From: Mactromeris polynyma
Taxonomy: Eukaryota > Mollusca > Bivalvia > Venerida > Mactridae
Reading direction: 5' to 3'
DNA length: 64,000 nucleotides
Assembly: GCA_032209605.1 (NCBI GenBank)
Contig: JASFXZ010000009.1
Location: 18,153,553-18,217,552 of the forward strand
The position numbers and the translations under genes are program-made. Positions 11,037 through 23,469 of this stretch are shown in pieces. The notes beneath the pieces were generated by a model that had not been told where the DNA came from, ran no database searches, and was given only the letters and a program-made list of their open reading frames with translations. Numbering within the stretch: position 1 is the stretch's first letter; each line of letters begins with the position of its first letter.

Positions 11037-13051
11037 AAATGAACTCAAATATACCCATAAATAGCATTGAAAATGGGAAATTGTGCATATTCTTTAGGTG
11101 TATTAGGTCAATGAAATCAAACGGTGAACTCTATTTTCCTCACTAATTGCATTCAAAACAGTGAATATAACATATAATATATGAATTTTATGTCAATATA
11201 TTCACAAAAGGACTGATATATACCCATAAATTGCATTCAAAATAGGAAATTTTACATAATCCATAGATATAATGGGTCAATATAATCAACAAGTGAACTC
11301 TATTTTCCTCACTAATTGCATTCAAAATAGTATATATAACATGTTTTATATGAATTGTTGCCAATATATTCAAAAATGAACTCAAATATACCCATAAATT
11401 GCATTGAAGGAGGTAAATTGTGCATATCCTTTGGGAACATTAGGTCAATATAATCAACAGTTGAACACTATTTTCCTCATTAAATGCATTGAAAATAGTA
11501 AATATAACATATTATATATAAATTTGAGGTCAATATATTCAAAACTGAACTCATTTAAACCCATAAATTGCATTCAAAGTGGAAAATAGTGTATATTCTT
11601 AAGGTACATTAGTTCCATATCATCAGCAGGTGAACTGTATTTTCCTCACTAATTGCATTCAAAATAGTAAGATTTACACACTATAGATGTTTTTAAGGTC
11701 AATATATACAAATATGAACTCAAATATACCCATAAATTGCATTGTTAGTTGTAAATTGTGCATATTCTTTAGGCATATTGGGTCAATGTAATCAAAAGGT
11801 TAACTCTATTGTACTCACTAATTGCATTCAAAATAGTAAATATAACAAATTATATATGACATTTAGGTCAATAGATCCACAAATGAACTCAAATATACCA
11901 TAAATTGCATTGAAATTGGGAAATTGTGCATATTCTATAGGTATATATGGTCAATATAATAAAATAAGTGAACTCTATTTTCCCAATTTCTTGCATTCAA
12001 AATAGTAAATATGACACATTATATATGAATGTTATGTCAATATATTCACAAAAGGACTGACATATACCCATAAATTGCATTCAAAATAAGAAGTTAGACA
12101 TAATCTATAGGTATATTAGGACAATATAATCAACAGTTGAACAATATTTTTCTCATTAAATGCATTGAAAATAGTAAATATAACATATTATATATAAATT
12201 TTAGGTCAATATATTCAAAAATGAACTCATTTAAACCCATACATTGCATTCATAGTGGAAAATTCTGTATATTCTTAAGGTATATTAGTTCCATATCATC
12301 AGCAGGTGAACTGTATTTTCCTCACTAATTGCATTCAAAATAGTAAGATTTACACACTATAGATGTATTTAAGGTCAATATATACAAATATGAACTCAAA
12401 TATACCCATAAATTGCATTGTTAGTTGTAAATTGTGCATATTCTTTAGGCATATTGGGTCAATGTAATCAAAAGGTTAACTCTATTGTACTCACTAAATG
12501 CATTCAAAATAGTGAATATAACAAATTATATATGACTTTTAGGTCAATAGATCCACAAATGAACTCAAATATACCATAAATTGCATTGAAAGTGGGAAAT
12601 TGTGCATATTCTATATGTATATATGGTCAATATAATAAAATAAGTGAACTCTATTTTCCCAATTTATTGCATTCAAAATAGTAAATATAACACATTATAT
12701 ATGAATGTTATGTCAATATATTCACAAAAGGACTGACATATACCCATAAATTGCATTCAAAATAAGAAATTAGACATAATCTATAGGTATATTAGGTCAA
12801 TATAATCAACAGGTGAATTCTGTTTTACTCACTAATTGCATTCAAAACACTGAATATAACATATTATATATGAATTTTAGGTCAATATAGTCACTCTTGA
12901 ACTCAAATATACCCATAAATTGCTTTGAAAGTGGGAAATTGTGCATATTCTGTTAGTATATTAGGTCAATATAATCAACAGGTCAACTCTATTTTCCTCA
13001 CTTATTGCATTCAAAATAGTAAATATTACATGGTACATATATATATGAATT
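11037..13051 (+). repeat. 168-bp dimeric satellite, block 2
   Basis: Same A/B half-unit structure as block 1. The first ~600 bp (from 11037) match the first part of block 3 (from 13626) almost base for base, so insert plus adjoining satellite were duplicated together as a ~2.59-kb higher-order unit. Confidence 0.92.
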
Positions 13052-13625
13052 TAACTGATATTTCAGGTTGTTTAATTGGGGACCAGAGCATAACAATATT
13101 TCGAATGAGACACTCTAATTACGGCCTTAAAATTATTCAAGTAATCTGATCATATAGCCTAGCTATCTGAAATTCTACTTAATTAATGAAATTCAAATAC
13201 TAAGATGATTACAACATTCCATACATAACCATTTAATACTTGAATTTTGGAGTAATTATTTAATTAGAAAACCTTAGCATGTTTTAAGCTTTAAGGTTAT
13301 ATGGTTCTTCTTTTTTATCACTTTTAGTATTCTGTATTTCATAGTATAAATCATATGATGCTTAAATGAAGGGTTTATAATTTATATTCACAGTACCTCA
13401 AAGTATTCAAACTGAACTAGAAGTAGGTTATATTATACACTTCGCCTTGCTTTACAATAACTGGGACCTACATTTTGGCCCCGCAAATACCGTAAAATGA
13501 CCGGCTAATATGGTCAAAGTATTCATTTCCAACGAGTGAGGGTATTTTCTTTATTTCCAATGAGTGAGAACCGGTTAAATGTTTAACATACGGCGTGTTT
13601 TTGCGGAGCTCCGTCCACCATGCGC
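13052..13625 (+). repeat. Non-satellite insert in the 168-bp array, copy 2
   Basis: A near-identical copy of 10453-11036. It differs mainly by a ~13-bp deletion (gaagggttgtctaaaaatg in copy 1 versus gaagggtttataattt here) and a few substitutions. The low divergence points to a recent duplication relative to the satellite's age. Confidence 0.88.
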
Positions 13626-16571
13626 AAAATGAACTCAAATATACCCATAAACAGCATTGAAAATGGGAAATTGTGCATATTCTTTAGGTGTATTAGGTCA
13701 ATGAAATCAAACGGTGAACTCTATTTTCCACACTAATTGCATTCAAAACAGTGAATATAACATATAATATATGAATTTATGTCAATATATTCACAAAAGG
13801 ACTGATATATACCCATAAATTGCATTCAAAATAGGAAATTTTACATAATCCATAGATATAATGGGTCAATATAATCAACAAGTGAACTCTATTTTCCTCA
13901 CTAATTGCATTCAAAATAGTATATATAACATGTTTTATATGAATTGTTGCCAATATATTCAAAAATGAACTCAAATATACCCATAAATTGCATTGAAGGA
14001 GGTAAATTGTGCATATCCTTTGGGAACATTACGTCAATATAATCAACAGTTGAACACTATTTTCCTCATTAAATGCATTGAAAATAGTAAATATAACATA
14101 TTATATATAAATTTGAGGTCAATATATTCAAAAATGAACTCATTTAAACCCATAAATTGCATTCAAAGTGGAAAATTGTGTATATTCTTAAGGTACATTA
14201 GTTCCATATCATCAGCAGGTGAACTCTATTTCCATCACTAATTGCATTCAAAATAGTAAGATTTACACACTATTGATGTATTTAAGGTCAATATATACAA
14301 AAATGAACTCAAATATACCCATAAATTCCATTGAAAGTGGGAAATTGTGCATATCCTTTGGATATATTAGGTCAATGTTACCAAAGGGGAACTCTGTTTT
14401 CCTCACTAAATGCATTCAAAACAGTGATTATAACACTTTATATATGACTTTTAGGTCAATATATTTATAAATATGAACACAAATATACCCATAAATTGCA
14501 TTGTAAGTGGTAAATTGTGCATATTCTTCAGGTATAATAGGTCAATATAATCATCAGGTGAACTCTGTTTTCCTCACTAATTGCATTCAAAATAGTAAAT
14601 ATAACATGTTTTATATGAATTTGTTGCCAATATATTCAAAAATGAACTCAAATATACCCATAAATTGCATTGAAGGAGGTAAATTGTGCATATCCTTTGG
14701 GAACATTAGGTCAATATAATCAACAGTTGAACACTATTTTCCTCATTAAATGCATTGAAAATAGTAAATATAACATATTATATATAAATTTGAGGTCAAT
14801 ATATTCCAAACTGAACTGATTTAAACCCATAAATTGCATTCAAAGTGGAAAATAGTGTATATTCTTAAGGTACATTAGTTCCATATCATCAGCAGGTGAA
14901 CTCTATTTCCATGACTAATTGCATTCAAAATAGTAAGATTTACACACTATTGATGTTTTTAAGGTCAATATATACAAAAATGAACTCAAATATACCCATA
15001 AATTCCATTGAAAGTGGGAAATTGTGCATATCCTTTGGATATATTAGGTCAATGTAACCAAAGGGGAACTCTGTTTTCCTCACTAAATGCATTCAAAACA
15101 GTGATTATAACACTTTATATATGACTTTTAGGTCAATATATTCATAAATGAGCACAAATATACCCATAAATTGCATTGTAAGTTGTAAATTGTGCATATC
15201 CTTCAGGTATAATAGGTCAATATAATCAACAGGTGAACTCTATTTTCCTCACTAAATGCATTCTAAATAGTAACTTTAACATGTTTTATATGAATGTGTT
15301 GCCAATATATTCAAAAATGAACTCAAATATACCCATAAATTGCAATGAAAATGGGAAATTGTGCATATTCTTTAGGTATATTGGGTCAATGTAATGAAAA
15401 GGTGAACTCTGTTTTCCTCACTAAATTCATTTAAAACAGTGAATATAACACATTATATATGACTTTTAGGTCAATATATTTATAAATGAACACAAATATA
15501 CCCATAAATTGCATTGTAAGTTGTAAATTGTGCATATTCTTTAGGTACATTAGTTCCATATCATCAGCGAGTGAACTCTATTTCCCTCACTAATTGCATT
15601 CAAAATAGTAAGATTTACACACTATAGATGTACATGTATTTAAGGTCAATATATACAAAAATGAACTCAAATATACCCATAAATTGCAATGAAAGTGGGA
15701 AATTGAGCATATCCTCTGGGTATATTAGGTCAATGTAATCAAAAGGTGAACTCTGTTTTCCTCACTAAATGCATTCAAAACAGTGATTATAACACATTAT
15801 ATATGACTTTTAGGTCAATATATTTATAAATGAACACAAATCTACCCATAAATTGCATTGTAATTTGTAAATTGTGCATATTCTTCAGGTATAATAGGTG
15901 AATATAATCAACAGGTAAACTCTATTTTCCTCACTAATTGCATTCAAAATAGTAAATATAACATGTTTTATATGAATTTGTTGCCAATATATTCACAAAT
16001 GAACTCAAATATACCCATAAATTGATAGAAAGTGGGAAATTGTGCATATTTTATTAGTACATTAGGTCAATATAATCAACAGGTGAACTCTATTTTCCTC
16101 ACTAGTTGCATAAAAAACACTGAATATAACATATTATATATGAATTTTAGGTCAATATAATCAACAGGTAAACTCTATTTTCCTCACTAATTGCATTCAA
16201 AATAGTAAATTTAACATGTTCTATATGAATTTGTTGCCAATATATTCACAAATGAACTCAAATATACCCATAAATTGCTTTGAAAGTGGGAAATTGTGCA
16301 TATTCTATTAGTATATTAGGTCAATATAATCAACAGGTGAACTCTATTTTCCTCACTAATTGCATTGAAAACAGTAAATATAACACATTATATATAAATG
16401 TTAGGTCAATATATTCAAAAATGAACTCATTTAAACCTATAAATTGCATTCAAAGTGGAACATTGTGTATATTCTTTATGTACATTAATTCCATATCATC
16501 AACAGGTGAACTCTATTTCCCTCACAAATTGCATCCAAAACAGTTAATATAACATAGTACATATGTTTTTG
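13626..16571 (+). repeat. 168-bp dimeric satellite, block 3
   Basis: The longest block. A and B halves alternate except near 16151, where two B halves are adjacent, which is a half-unit register slip. Several sub-blocks are locally duplicated, for example the run containing ggaggtaaattgtgcatatc at about 14005 and 14675. Confidence 0.92.
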
Positions 16572-16625
16572 ACTGATATGCCAGGTTGTAGATTTGAGGA
16601 CAAGGGGCAATATTACAGAAACATA
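16572..16625 (+). repeat. Array edge matching the start of the insert
   Basis: The array ends in gactgatatgccaggttg followed by aggacaaggggcaatatta. This resembles the first ~50 bp of the inserts (aactgatatttcaggttg then ggggaccagagcataacaat). The segment beside the satellite's right edge is thus the same at three places, as expected if it is the fixed 3' flank of a satellite-bearing element. Confidence 0.6.
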
Positions 16626-16679
16626 TTAAGTAAAATCTTATCCTTATCCTTGAAATAACATTTTCCTTAACTGGTCTAT

Positions 16680-16960
16680 TCAATAGGCGTAAATGGACGT
16701 TTAGACATTTTGTTCAGTGTGCGCTTAGAAGAAGTTGTTAGTCAAGCCTAGGCCTCATATCTAGGAAACGGTGTTGTTGATGTGAATCGACCAAGTTGTT
16801 TATAAGACATGTGGATCCGAGAGGTCTCGTGGTCAAATACCATCGGAAGGTTGTTAGCCATCATAGTTCTGGTTTTCCCTCCGATAAGGATGACTTTCTA
16901 TTGATGTGGAACCACTGACATACCGCCGTTGCATACTTGGCAAACTAACTAACTAACGGG
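16680..16960. repeat. Probable dispersed repeat
   Basis: The block has a distinctly higher GC content than the satellite and includes gagaggtctcgtggtcaaat and accgccgttgcatacttggc, ending in a short actaacta run. It looks like a dispersed element (possibly SINE-like) I recall from mollusc sequences. No clear A/B boxes are seen, so the class is uncertain. Confidence 0.35.
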
Positions 16961-16989
16961 ACATAAGGAAGCAGTATTGCAGAACACTG

Positions 16990-17180
16990 GGGCCCGTTTC
17001 ATAGTCGATCTTAAGACCTTAAGACTGTATCTTATCGTAACCCCTATCTTACGTTAACGTAGCTACGAAAATGTGTTGCATGAACATTAGCTGAACTTAA
17101 CTAAGTTTATCGTAGAATTTGTCGTAACTTTATGAGTACGTCAGCGCACTCTTAGTACGCTCACAATATCGTTAAGTGTC
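16990..17180. repeat. Dispersed repeat starting 'ggggcccgtttcatagtcg'
   Basis: The stretch starts ggggcccgtttcatagtcga and continues with cttaagac/gtcgtaac-type words. From memory this opening is typical of a very abundant non-autonomous repeat in marine invertebrates. The right end is not clear. Confidence 0.5.
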
Positions 17181-17982
17181 ATGGGCGCACCCATACGAAT
17201 CCACGATTTACGTGGAATTTTCTAAAAAAGTGATATTTTTTGTAAAACATTGTGTTTGTATTTAATAATAAATACGCCGAAATTTCGTATAGATGTTTGG
17301 TTTAATTACTGTAACGACATGGTGTACTATATATCTCTACTACATTAGGGTTACCTGTATATTGTACCCGAGTATCAGAGACAGTTACAATATAATAATA
17401 TGCGAGGTTAAACTCATGATATTAACAATTAAAGAATAAGCTATATCACAACACAACACTTTGATCATTTCCAACATTTCTATAAGCCTTTAATGTAATG
17501 TAAACTGTGTTAACTGTTGTCCGTGGAAATTCAGCCAATTATTTGAACAAGTTAACAAAACAGAATATGAGTTGAGCCTTTTGGCTAGGGAACGATTTGG
17601 CCTTACACCGCAGTTTGTGGTTAAACAGTCACATGGTTGGCTCATTCGGATGAGAACCGTGCTAGCCTTGAGGGTGTTGACACACTGTATGATTTATTGT
17701 GTATTATCCTAATGTATGGGGAGATAACTGCTATGGTCATGTGTATGTCTGTTTATAAGAGTTATCTGTGTTACTTTGGTTTAGAGGTTAGTTCTGGAAT
17801 AAAAGTGCATGGAACCTTCAATGGTGTTTGTTTTCGATGTACTTACAATCTAACTATATCAGCTACGAGCTGGGACATCATTACGCATATCTTATTTCGT
17901 ATTCTGATGTATATAATTTATTTATTGAGAGCAAGGTCAGTATATGGCTGTTTATGTCTTCGTCCTGGATTATATACATGTG
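17181..17982. other. Non-coding stretch
   Basis: I see no supported gene. An open frame at 17637-17993 runs into the left terminal repeat of the next element and encodes only a hydrophobic, feature-poor peptide, so I do not call it. Confidence 0.45.
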
Positions 17983-18583
17983 CAGTAGCGTAAGGTGGGG
18001 CAAAGCGCTCATATTAAGCAATATTTTACGATACAATAATAACCATGAGTTCGATTAAGACATAACTGGCTATGCGTGCAAGTTTGCTTGAGGCCTATAC
18101 ATTTATAACATATTTAACGCAAGATACAAAACGAGATCAATAAAATTGAACATATCTTTAACTGATTTTTGCCTTTTTGCCCCATGTATTGGACAAAGCG
18201 CATTTTTGAAAAGGTGCAATATTCTCGAAACATTATATGTCTATAAATAACTTCTTGTAAAATGTAGTACAATTTCGCGATCCAGTAAGCACTTCCTGAA
18301 TACCGTCAAACAAACACCACGAATGGCAAAACTCGAGAATACAAGGTGTTCGAGGCAATACTAAAATATCAACTAATCAGCGTTTAAACAAAATAGTGTC
18401 AAATGACTAAAATGAGAATTAAAAACTTCTCTTTGAAGATATGATTTTTTTTCGCGGTATTCACATTTGCGCAAGACGTCACAAAAAATATATCGCGCGG
18501 CACAGCAAATATAACGATGTAAGAATTTTTACGCGTGGGCCTTTAACCTCGTATGGGCATTTCGCCCCACCTTACTCTACATA
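17983..18583. mobile_element. MITE-like element with ~27-bp terminal inverted repeats
   Basis: The left end, cagtagcgtaaggtggggc, matches the reverse complement of the right end, gtagagtaaggtggggcg, and the similarity continues inward (caaagcgctcat versus gaaatgcccata). No transposase frame lies between them, so it is non-autonomous. A second internal gcc-cca motif (around 18178) may be a subterminal site. I do not see a convincing target duplication, so the superfamily is open. Confidence 0.65.
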
Positions 18584-19254
18584 TGTTATTATATACGTAA
18601 TAGTTTTTTTGCGTTGAATGATTAGTTACTGGCTTCTATTTCAATTATATTTGTGTTTATAGCTGTATGATAAGCTCGTCTTATTGCCATGATTTACATC
18701 GACGACCATCAACGTCTGTAAAATCACGTATGTTTCAAGAAAAGCACAAGCTATCTGACAAGTGTATGGAATAGAATTAAGTGAAAAATGTATTTTTTAA
18801 GAAGCGAGTATATGTACGAAAATGTATGCGAGAGGATATAAATGATATGATCATTTTCCATTAACTAACATTATGAAAAAGTATATTGTATTGGTTGACT
18901 GACGAGTTCTTGTTTCTCCACTTAGACGAATATTAAGAAATATTATAAGTAAGGAATGTTTCAGTTTAATTTGGATGTAATATTAGTATCTTAACTTCGT
19001 TATATTTCTACAGACTAACACATAACAAGTGGAGAGATATGTCTTATAAAAAATTAAAGTGTTATACAAAAGTATCACCTACAATAACGTCGTAGTTAAG
19101 TTCCTTTCCAATAGTTGTGCTTTAATATTTGATCTCTCTTTGAGACTAGCACTAATGCGACCGGTATTTTCCGTACGCATGGCTAAACGTATTCGAAACT
19201 GTTTATTGTCACCACAATCGTTGGTGTCCCCGATACTTAAGCATCATTACCGCC
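18584..19254. other. Non-coding stretch
   Basis: AT-rich and without recognisable features between the MITE-like element and the 48-bp minisatellite. Confidence 0.45.
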
Positions 19255-20705
19255 TATAATATCAGACTGGTTGTATAGTTACACTGTGTATATGCATAGG
19301 ACAATAGCATTGAACATATACACTATACTGCGAGTTTAAGACTGTAGCATTAAACATATACACAGTGTCACTATACAGCCAGTCTGAGCATATAGCATTA
19401 AACATATACACAGTATGACGATACAGCCAGTATGAGCCTATAGCATTAAACATATACACAGTGTGACGATACAGCCAGTCTGAGCATATAGCATTAAACA
19501 TATACACTTTGTGACGATACAGCCAGTCTAAGAATATAGCATTGAACATATACACTGTGTGACGGATACACCCAGTGTGAGACTATAGCATTAAACATAT
19601 ACACTGTGTGACGGATACACCCAGTATGAGCCTATAGCATTAAACATATACACAGTGTGACGATACAGCCAGTATGAGCCTATAGCATTAAATATACATA
19701 GTGTGACGATACAGCCCGTATGAGCCTATAGCATTAAACATATACACAGTGTCACTATACAGCCAGTCTGAGCATATAGCATTAAACATATACACAGTGC
19801 GACGATACAGCCAGTCTGAGCTTATAGCATTAAACATATACACTGTGTGACGATACAGCCAGTCTGAGCCTATAGCATTAAACATATACACTTTGTGACG
19901 ATCCAGCCAGTCTGATCATATAGCATTAAACATATACACTGTGTGACGATACAGCCAGTCTGAGCTTATAGCATTAAACATATACACTTTGTGACGATAC
20001 AGCCAGTCTAAGAATATAGCATTGAACATATACACTGTGTGACGGATACACCCAGTGTGAGACTATAGCATTAAACATATACACAGGGTCACTATACAAC
20101 CAGTTTGAGACTATAGCATTAAACATAAACACTGTGTGACGATACAGCCAGTCTGAAACTATCACATTAAACATATACACAGTGTGACGATACAGCCCGT
20201 CTGAGACTATAACATGAAACATATACACTGTGTGACGATACAGCCAGTGTGAGACTATAGCATTAAACATATACACAGTGTGACTATACAGCCAGTCTGA
20301 GACTATAGCATTAAACACATACACAGTGTGACGATACAACCAGTCTGAAACTATCGCATTACACATATACACTGTGTGACGATACAGCCAGTCTGAAACT
20401 ATCGCATTAAACATATACGCAGTGTCACTTTACAGCCAGGCTGAGACTATAGCATTAAACATATACACTGTGTGACGATACAACCAGTCTTGGACTATCG
20501 CATTAAACATAAACACTGTGTGACGGATACACCCAGTGTGAGACTATAGCATTAAACATATACACAGTATCACTATACAACCAGTTTGAGACTATAGCAT
20601 TAAACATAAACACTGTGTGACTATACAGCCAGTCTGAGACTATAACATTAAACATATACACAGTGTCACGATACAGCCAGTCTGAGACTTTAGCATTAAA
20701 CATTA
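19255..20705 (-). repeat. 48-bp minisatellite, about 30 copies
   Basis: The unit is 48 bp and contains gtgtgacgatacagccagtc and ctatagcattaaacatatac. Some units carry one extra base (gtgtgacggatacaccc), making 49 bp. As 48 is divisible by three, the minus strand reads a 16-residue period (MFNAIVSDWLYRHTVY and variants) for up to 146 codons, but the 49-bp units break the frame. Variation inside units includes many non-synonymous changes and shows no sign of protein constraint. Confidence 0.92.
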
Positions 20706-21484
20706 CAATGCAGACGATTTCTTGCAGCGTTTTAAATGTTTTCACAATAGAAACGTCCTGATACATCCGAGGTTGTTCCGTAAAAAAAGGCCGCGCTGTA
20801 GCATGCCACGCGACAACCAAGGTTTCAAGTGCGATTTTTCGCCAAAAGAACCTGTGTTCAACTTGACGACATTTATTGCTTGCTTCCGCATTGAGTCTTA
20901 TAATGACGTAGCGGGATTCCGTTTACTAATAAAGCTCCTCATCATAGAAGGTTTAGGCATTATATTTGATGTTGCGTGTGCCTTGCACTCTAATATTTAA
21001 ATTACCTCTGCCATACTTTCCACAGAGACTACATACATTCATGTTTGCAGCCATATCGCAACTACGTTCCCGCAACGTTTCCTCCGAAGTACAATGTATA
21101 TGTATATTAAAAATAGCCGAAATGATCCGATTGTAATATCTTCAGTTTGATTAGCAGTAGCGTTGTTCGACTTCACATCCACGTTATCAGCCTGATTAAA
21201 TGCCAGCAATAGCTTCGTAATAGTTAATTGAATTAGGTGCAATTTCCCGACATTCATCTGACCAAAACAAGTTTATATAGCAAGTGAAATTTGACCGATC
21301 CAGACGGAGTTTTCGTGTGACACGGACAGACAGACAGACAGACGGACAAACAGTTCATAACTTGGTACCAGTGTGACGATATTTCAATTCTACATTTTAA
21401 AAAAAACAAGCGAGAAATGTACATTGAAAGCGGCGTACTTACGTTTTTACCGCATAATAAGCCGTGTATGACATATTTCTCACG
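20706..21484. other. Non-coding stretch with a short GACA microsatellite
   Basis: No supported gene. A weak open frame at 20722-21000 (+) has no recognised domain. A cagacagacagacagacgga microsatellite lies at 21323-21352. The GC-richer start (20740-20830) may be the unique flank of the element that carries the 48-bp array. Confidence 0.4.
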
Positions 21485-21656
21485 TATGGTGGCATATTAC
21501 TGCCACCTGTTTCTAGTTGCATGATATTTATCTTACCGAAAATTTATCACGAATATTAACTAGATAGCTAGATAATTATCGTAATAATTAAGTGGTTAAC
21601 ACGAATAAATTCGCGAACGCTATCATGCTAACTGGTGGCAGTAATATGCCACCTTA
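21485..21656. mobile_element. 172-bp MITE with palindromic ends and a 6-bp target duplication
   Basis: The element begins tatggtggcatattactgcc and ends with ggcagtaatatgccacctta. Its ~40-bp ends are inverted repeats, and each contains the self-palindromic word ggtggca-tattac-tgccacc. It is flanked on both sides by the direct repeat ctcacg (21479-21484 and 21657-21662), consistent with a 6-bp target-site duplication. There is no coding capacity. The superfamily is not recognised. Confidence 0.75.
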
Positions 21657-21662
21657 CTCACG

Positions 21663-22985
21663 CCGTACGGTTAGCAAGTAGACATTATTTAAAACTGTGA
21701 TGAACACTTTCTTTGTTAATCTGAATTGGTAATTGGTGTATTTTGTGCAAAGCCTATTGCTCTGCATTTACATACGTATTGCCTTTATAAATGATACAGA
21801 TTCAAAGTCCATTGTTTCATGTAATTTTTCTCCGTTTGAATATAATGAATTAGGAGATAATTGATTTCCCTTATAATATCTCCGATAGGTGTCGCTAGCA
21901 GGGGCTTGTGCACGAGATTTTCATGTAAGCGTTTAGGTTTGAAAGTCATTCAGCTTTGGGCAGCCGACACATTAATACTTGTTTTTTCTTTAAAGTTAAT
22001 TATGAAATATCATTTCATGCAATCGTATATTACGAGGTTTTAAACAGTCATACGTGTTCATGAATTATGTGTTTAACTATGTTGTATTTTGACAACGTTA
22101 CTCGGTCACTCACAATGTAGTCGGTTGCCCAAGTGCTACCCATAAATCACAAATTAAACAGTAATTTGAAATGTATGTTGTTTTATGTCTTGCTTATCGG
22201 AGGTGGTCGAGTTGAAAGGGAAACTATATATAACAAAAAGATAACAGTGATGGGTGCCAGATATTTTATAAATATGTGCGTAGTACGTGTAAAAACCGTG
22301 TAGTACACGGCTGAAACCACCCCTAATATTCTCGTAAAAATCAAGGGTAGGTATCATGGGTGATAGATCAAATGATGTTACAACAAAGCGTGCCAATGAC
22401 TATATATGTCTGGCGTAATTGTACACAGTATAACGGAGACGTTTCAGGCGGTCAGTTTAAAGTAAATCCCTCGGGCGTGTTTTCATACCGTGAAACGGAA
22501 ATGCACGAGAATCTCGGTGTGTAGACAGTGTGTGTAATAATTATCTTTAACATTTTTCGTAACGTTAGATTATAGGGTCATCATAATATGTGACCTTAAA
22601 ATCACGGATATTGTAGCTGACTGTTATGTGTTGTGGAAACATGTGCCCTATTTCATGGCGGATGGAAATTGTGCATGTGTTTTTCGATGTTTACGACTGG
22701 ATTAAATGGACGAAGTTGGACATAATTTGGATGGAATTATATTTTATTTAGGATATATGTGTTTTATTTGCTCATTCGCTGTGTTATATTCTGGACGTTA
22801 ATGGTCCCAGATAGGATAGTGTCCATTTTCTGGGACCGAGTCAAGAAATTTGGTTGTCTGCATATGCTGATTAGGTATAAAAATGATTATGTTTTTGTGC
22901 GAATTCGTCAGGAAAGATATTGCCTTATAGTGTAACACTTTAGACATAGAATATGAATTACATGTTATTGTTGTATTTGGTGCTG
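21663..22985. other. Non-coding stretch with one hairpin
   Basis: No gene is supported. A 9-bp inverted repeat (ggtcccaga at 22803, tctgggacc ending at 22837) could form a small hairpin. Nothing else stands out. Confidence 0.4.
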
Positions 22986-23011
22986 TTGTAATGGTGTGGG
23001 GTGAGACGACC

Positions 23012-23089
23012 GCCCAGTTAGCTCAGTCGGTAGAACGCGAACGCCGTATTAGTGTAAGGGTGTCGTTGGTTCCAGCTCCACATTGGGCA
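23012..23089 (+). repeat. tRNA-like SINE head, copy 1 (degraded)
   Basis: The A box (tagctcagtcgg) is intact. The head has a short internal duplication (gaacgcgaacgcc) in the D/anticodon region and a broken B box (ttggttccagctcc). The acceptor ends gcccagt and attgggc can still pair. Confidence 0.7.
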
Positions 23090-23202
23090 TAATTTTTTCC
23101 CTTTATTTACTTCACTGGTGGCAGTGGTGTTTGACGGCCCACGGTGGTTGAACCTCAAATGCTGGAAGGGGGAGGGGTGTAATGGTGTGGCCTAAACTGG
23201 CC

Positions 23203-23276
23203 GCCCAGTTAGCTCAGTCGGTAGAGCGCCGTACTAGTGTTAGGGGGTCGTGGGTTCGAGCCCCACAAAGGGGCGC
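23203..23276 (+). repeat. tRNA-like SINE head, copy 2 (best preserved)
   Basis: The A box tagctcagtcgg is at 23210-23221 and the B box ggttcgagccc at 23253-23263. The T stem gtggg/cccac is perfect. The anticodon-loop position reads ctagtgt, so a threonine-type AGT is possible, but the anticodon stem has a G-G mismatch and the acceptor stem pairs poorly (aaagggg). It is therefore a SINE head rather than a working tRNA gene. Confidence 0.75.
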
Positions 23277-23396
23277 ACCTTTTCCCCTTCATTTACTTCA
23301 ATGGTGGCAGTGGTGTTTGACGGCCCACAGTGGTTGAGCCTCAAATGCCGGAAGGGGGAGGAGTGTAATGGTGTAGGCATAGAGGCTTAGACAGCC

Positions 23397-23469
23397 GCCC
23401 GGCTAGCTCAGTCTATAGAGCACCGTACTAGTGTTAGGGGGTCGTGGGTTTGAGCCCAACATTGGGCGC
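23397..23469 (+). repeat. tRNA-like SINE head, copy 3
   Basis: The acceptor is gcccggc with attgggc, and the D arm is altered (tagctcagtctatagagc). The B box is close to consensus (gggtttgagccc). It has the same ctagtgt loop as copy 2. Confidence 0.72.

Noticed and set aside
17637..17993. 118-codon + frame of hydrophobic character
   Set aside because: Its 3' end enters the terminal repeat of the MITE-like element, it has no recognised domain, and it starts at a TTG.
19974..20414. 146-codon minus frame with 16-residue repeats as a protein gene
   Set aside because: Explained by the 48-bp minisatellite. Frame breaks by 49-bp units and no sign of codon constraint. Kept only as a finding.
23012..23469. 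Three functional tRNA-Thr genes
   Set aside because: Anticodon stem mismatch, poor or altered acceptor or D arms, and a shared non-tRNA tail point to SINE heads.
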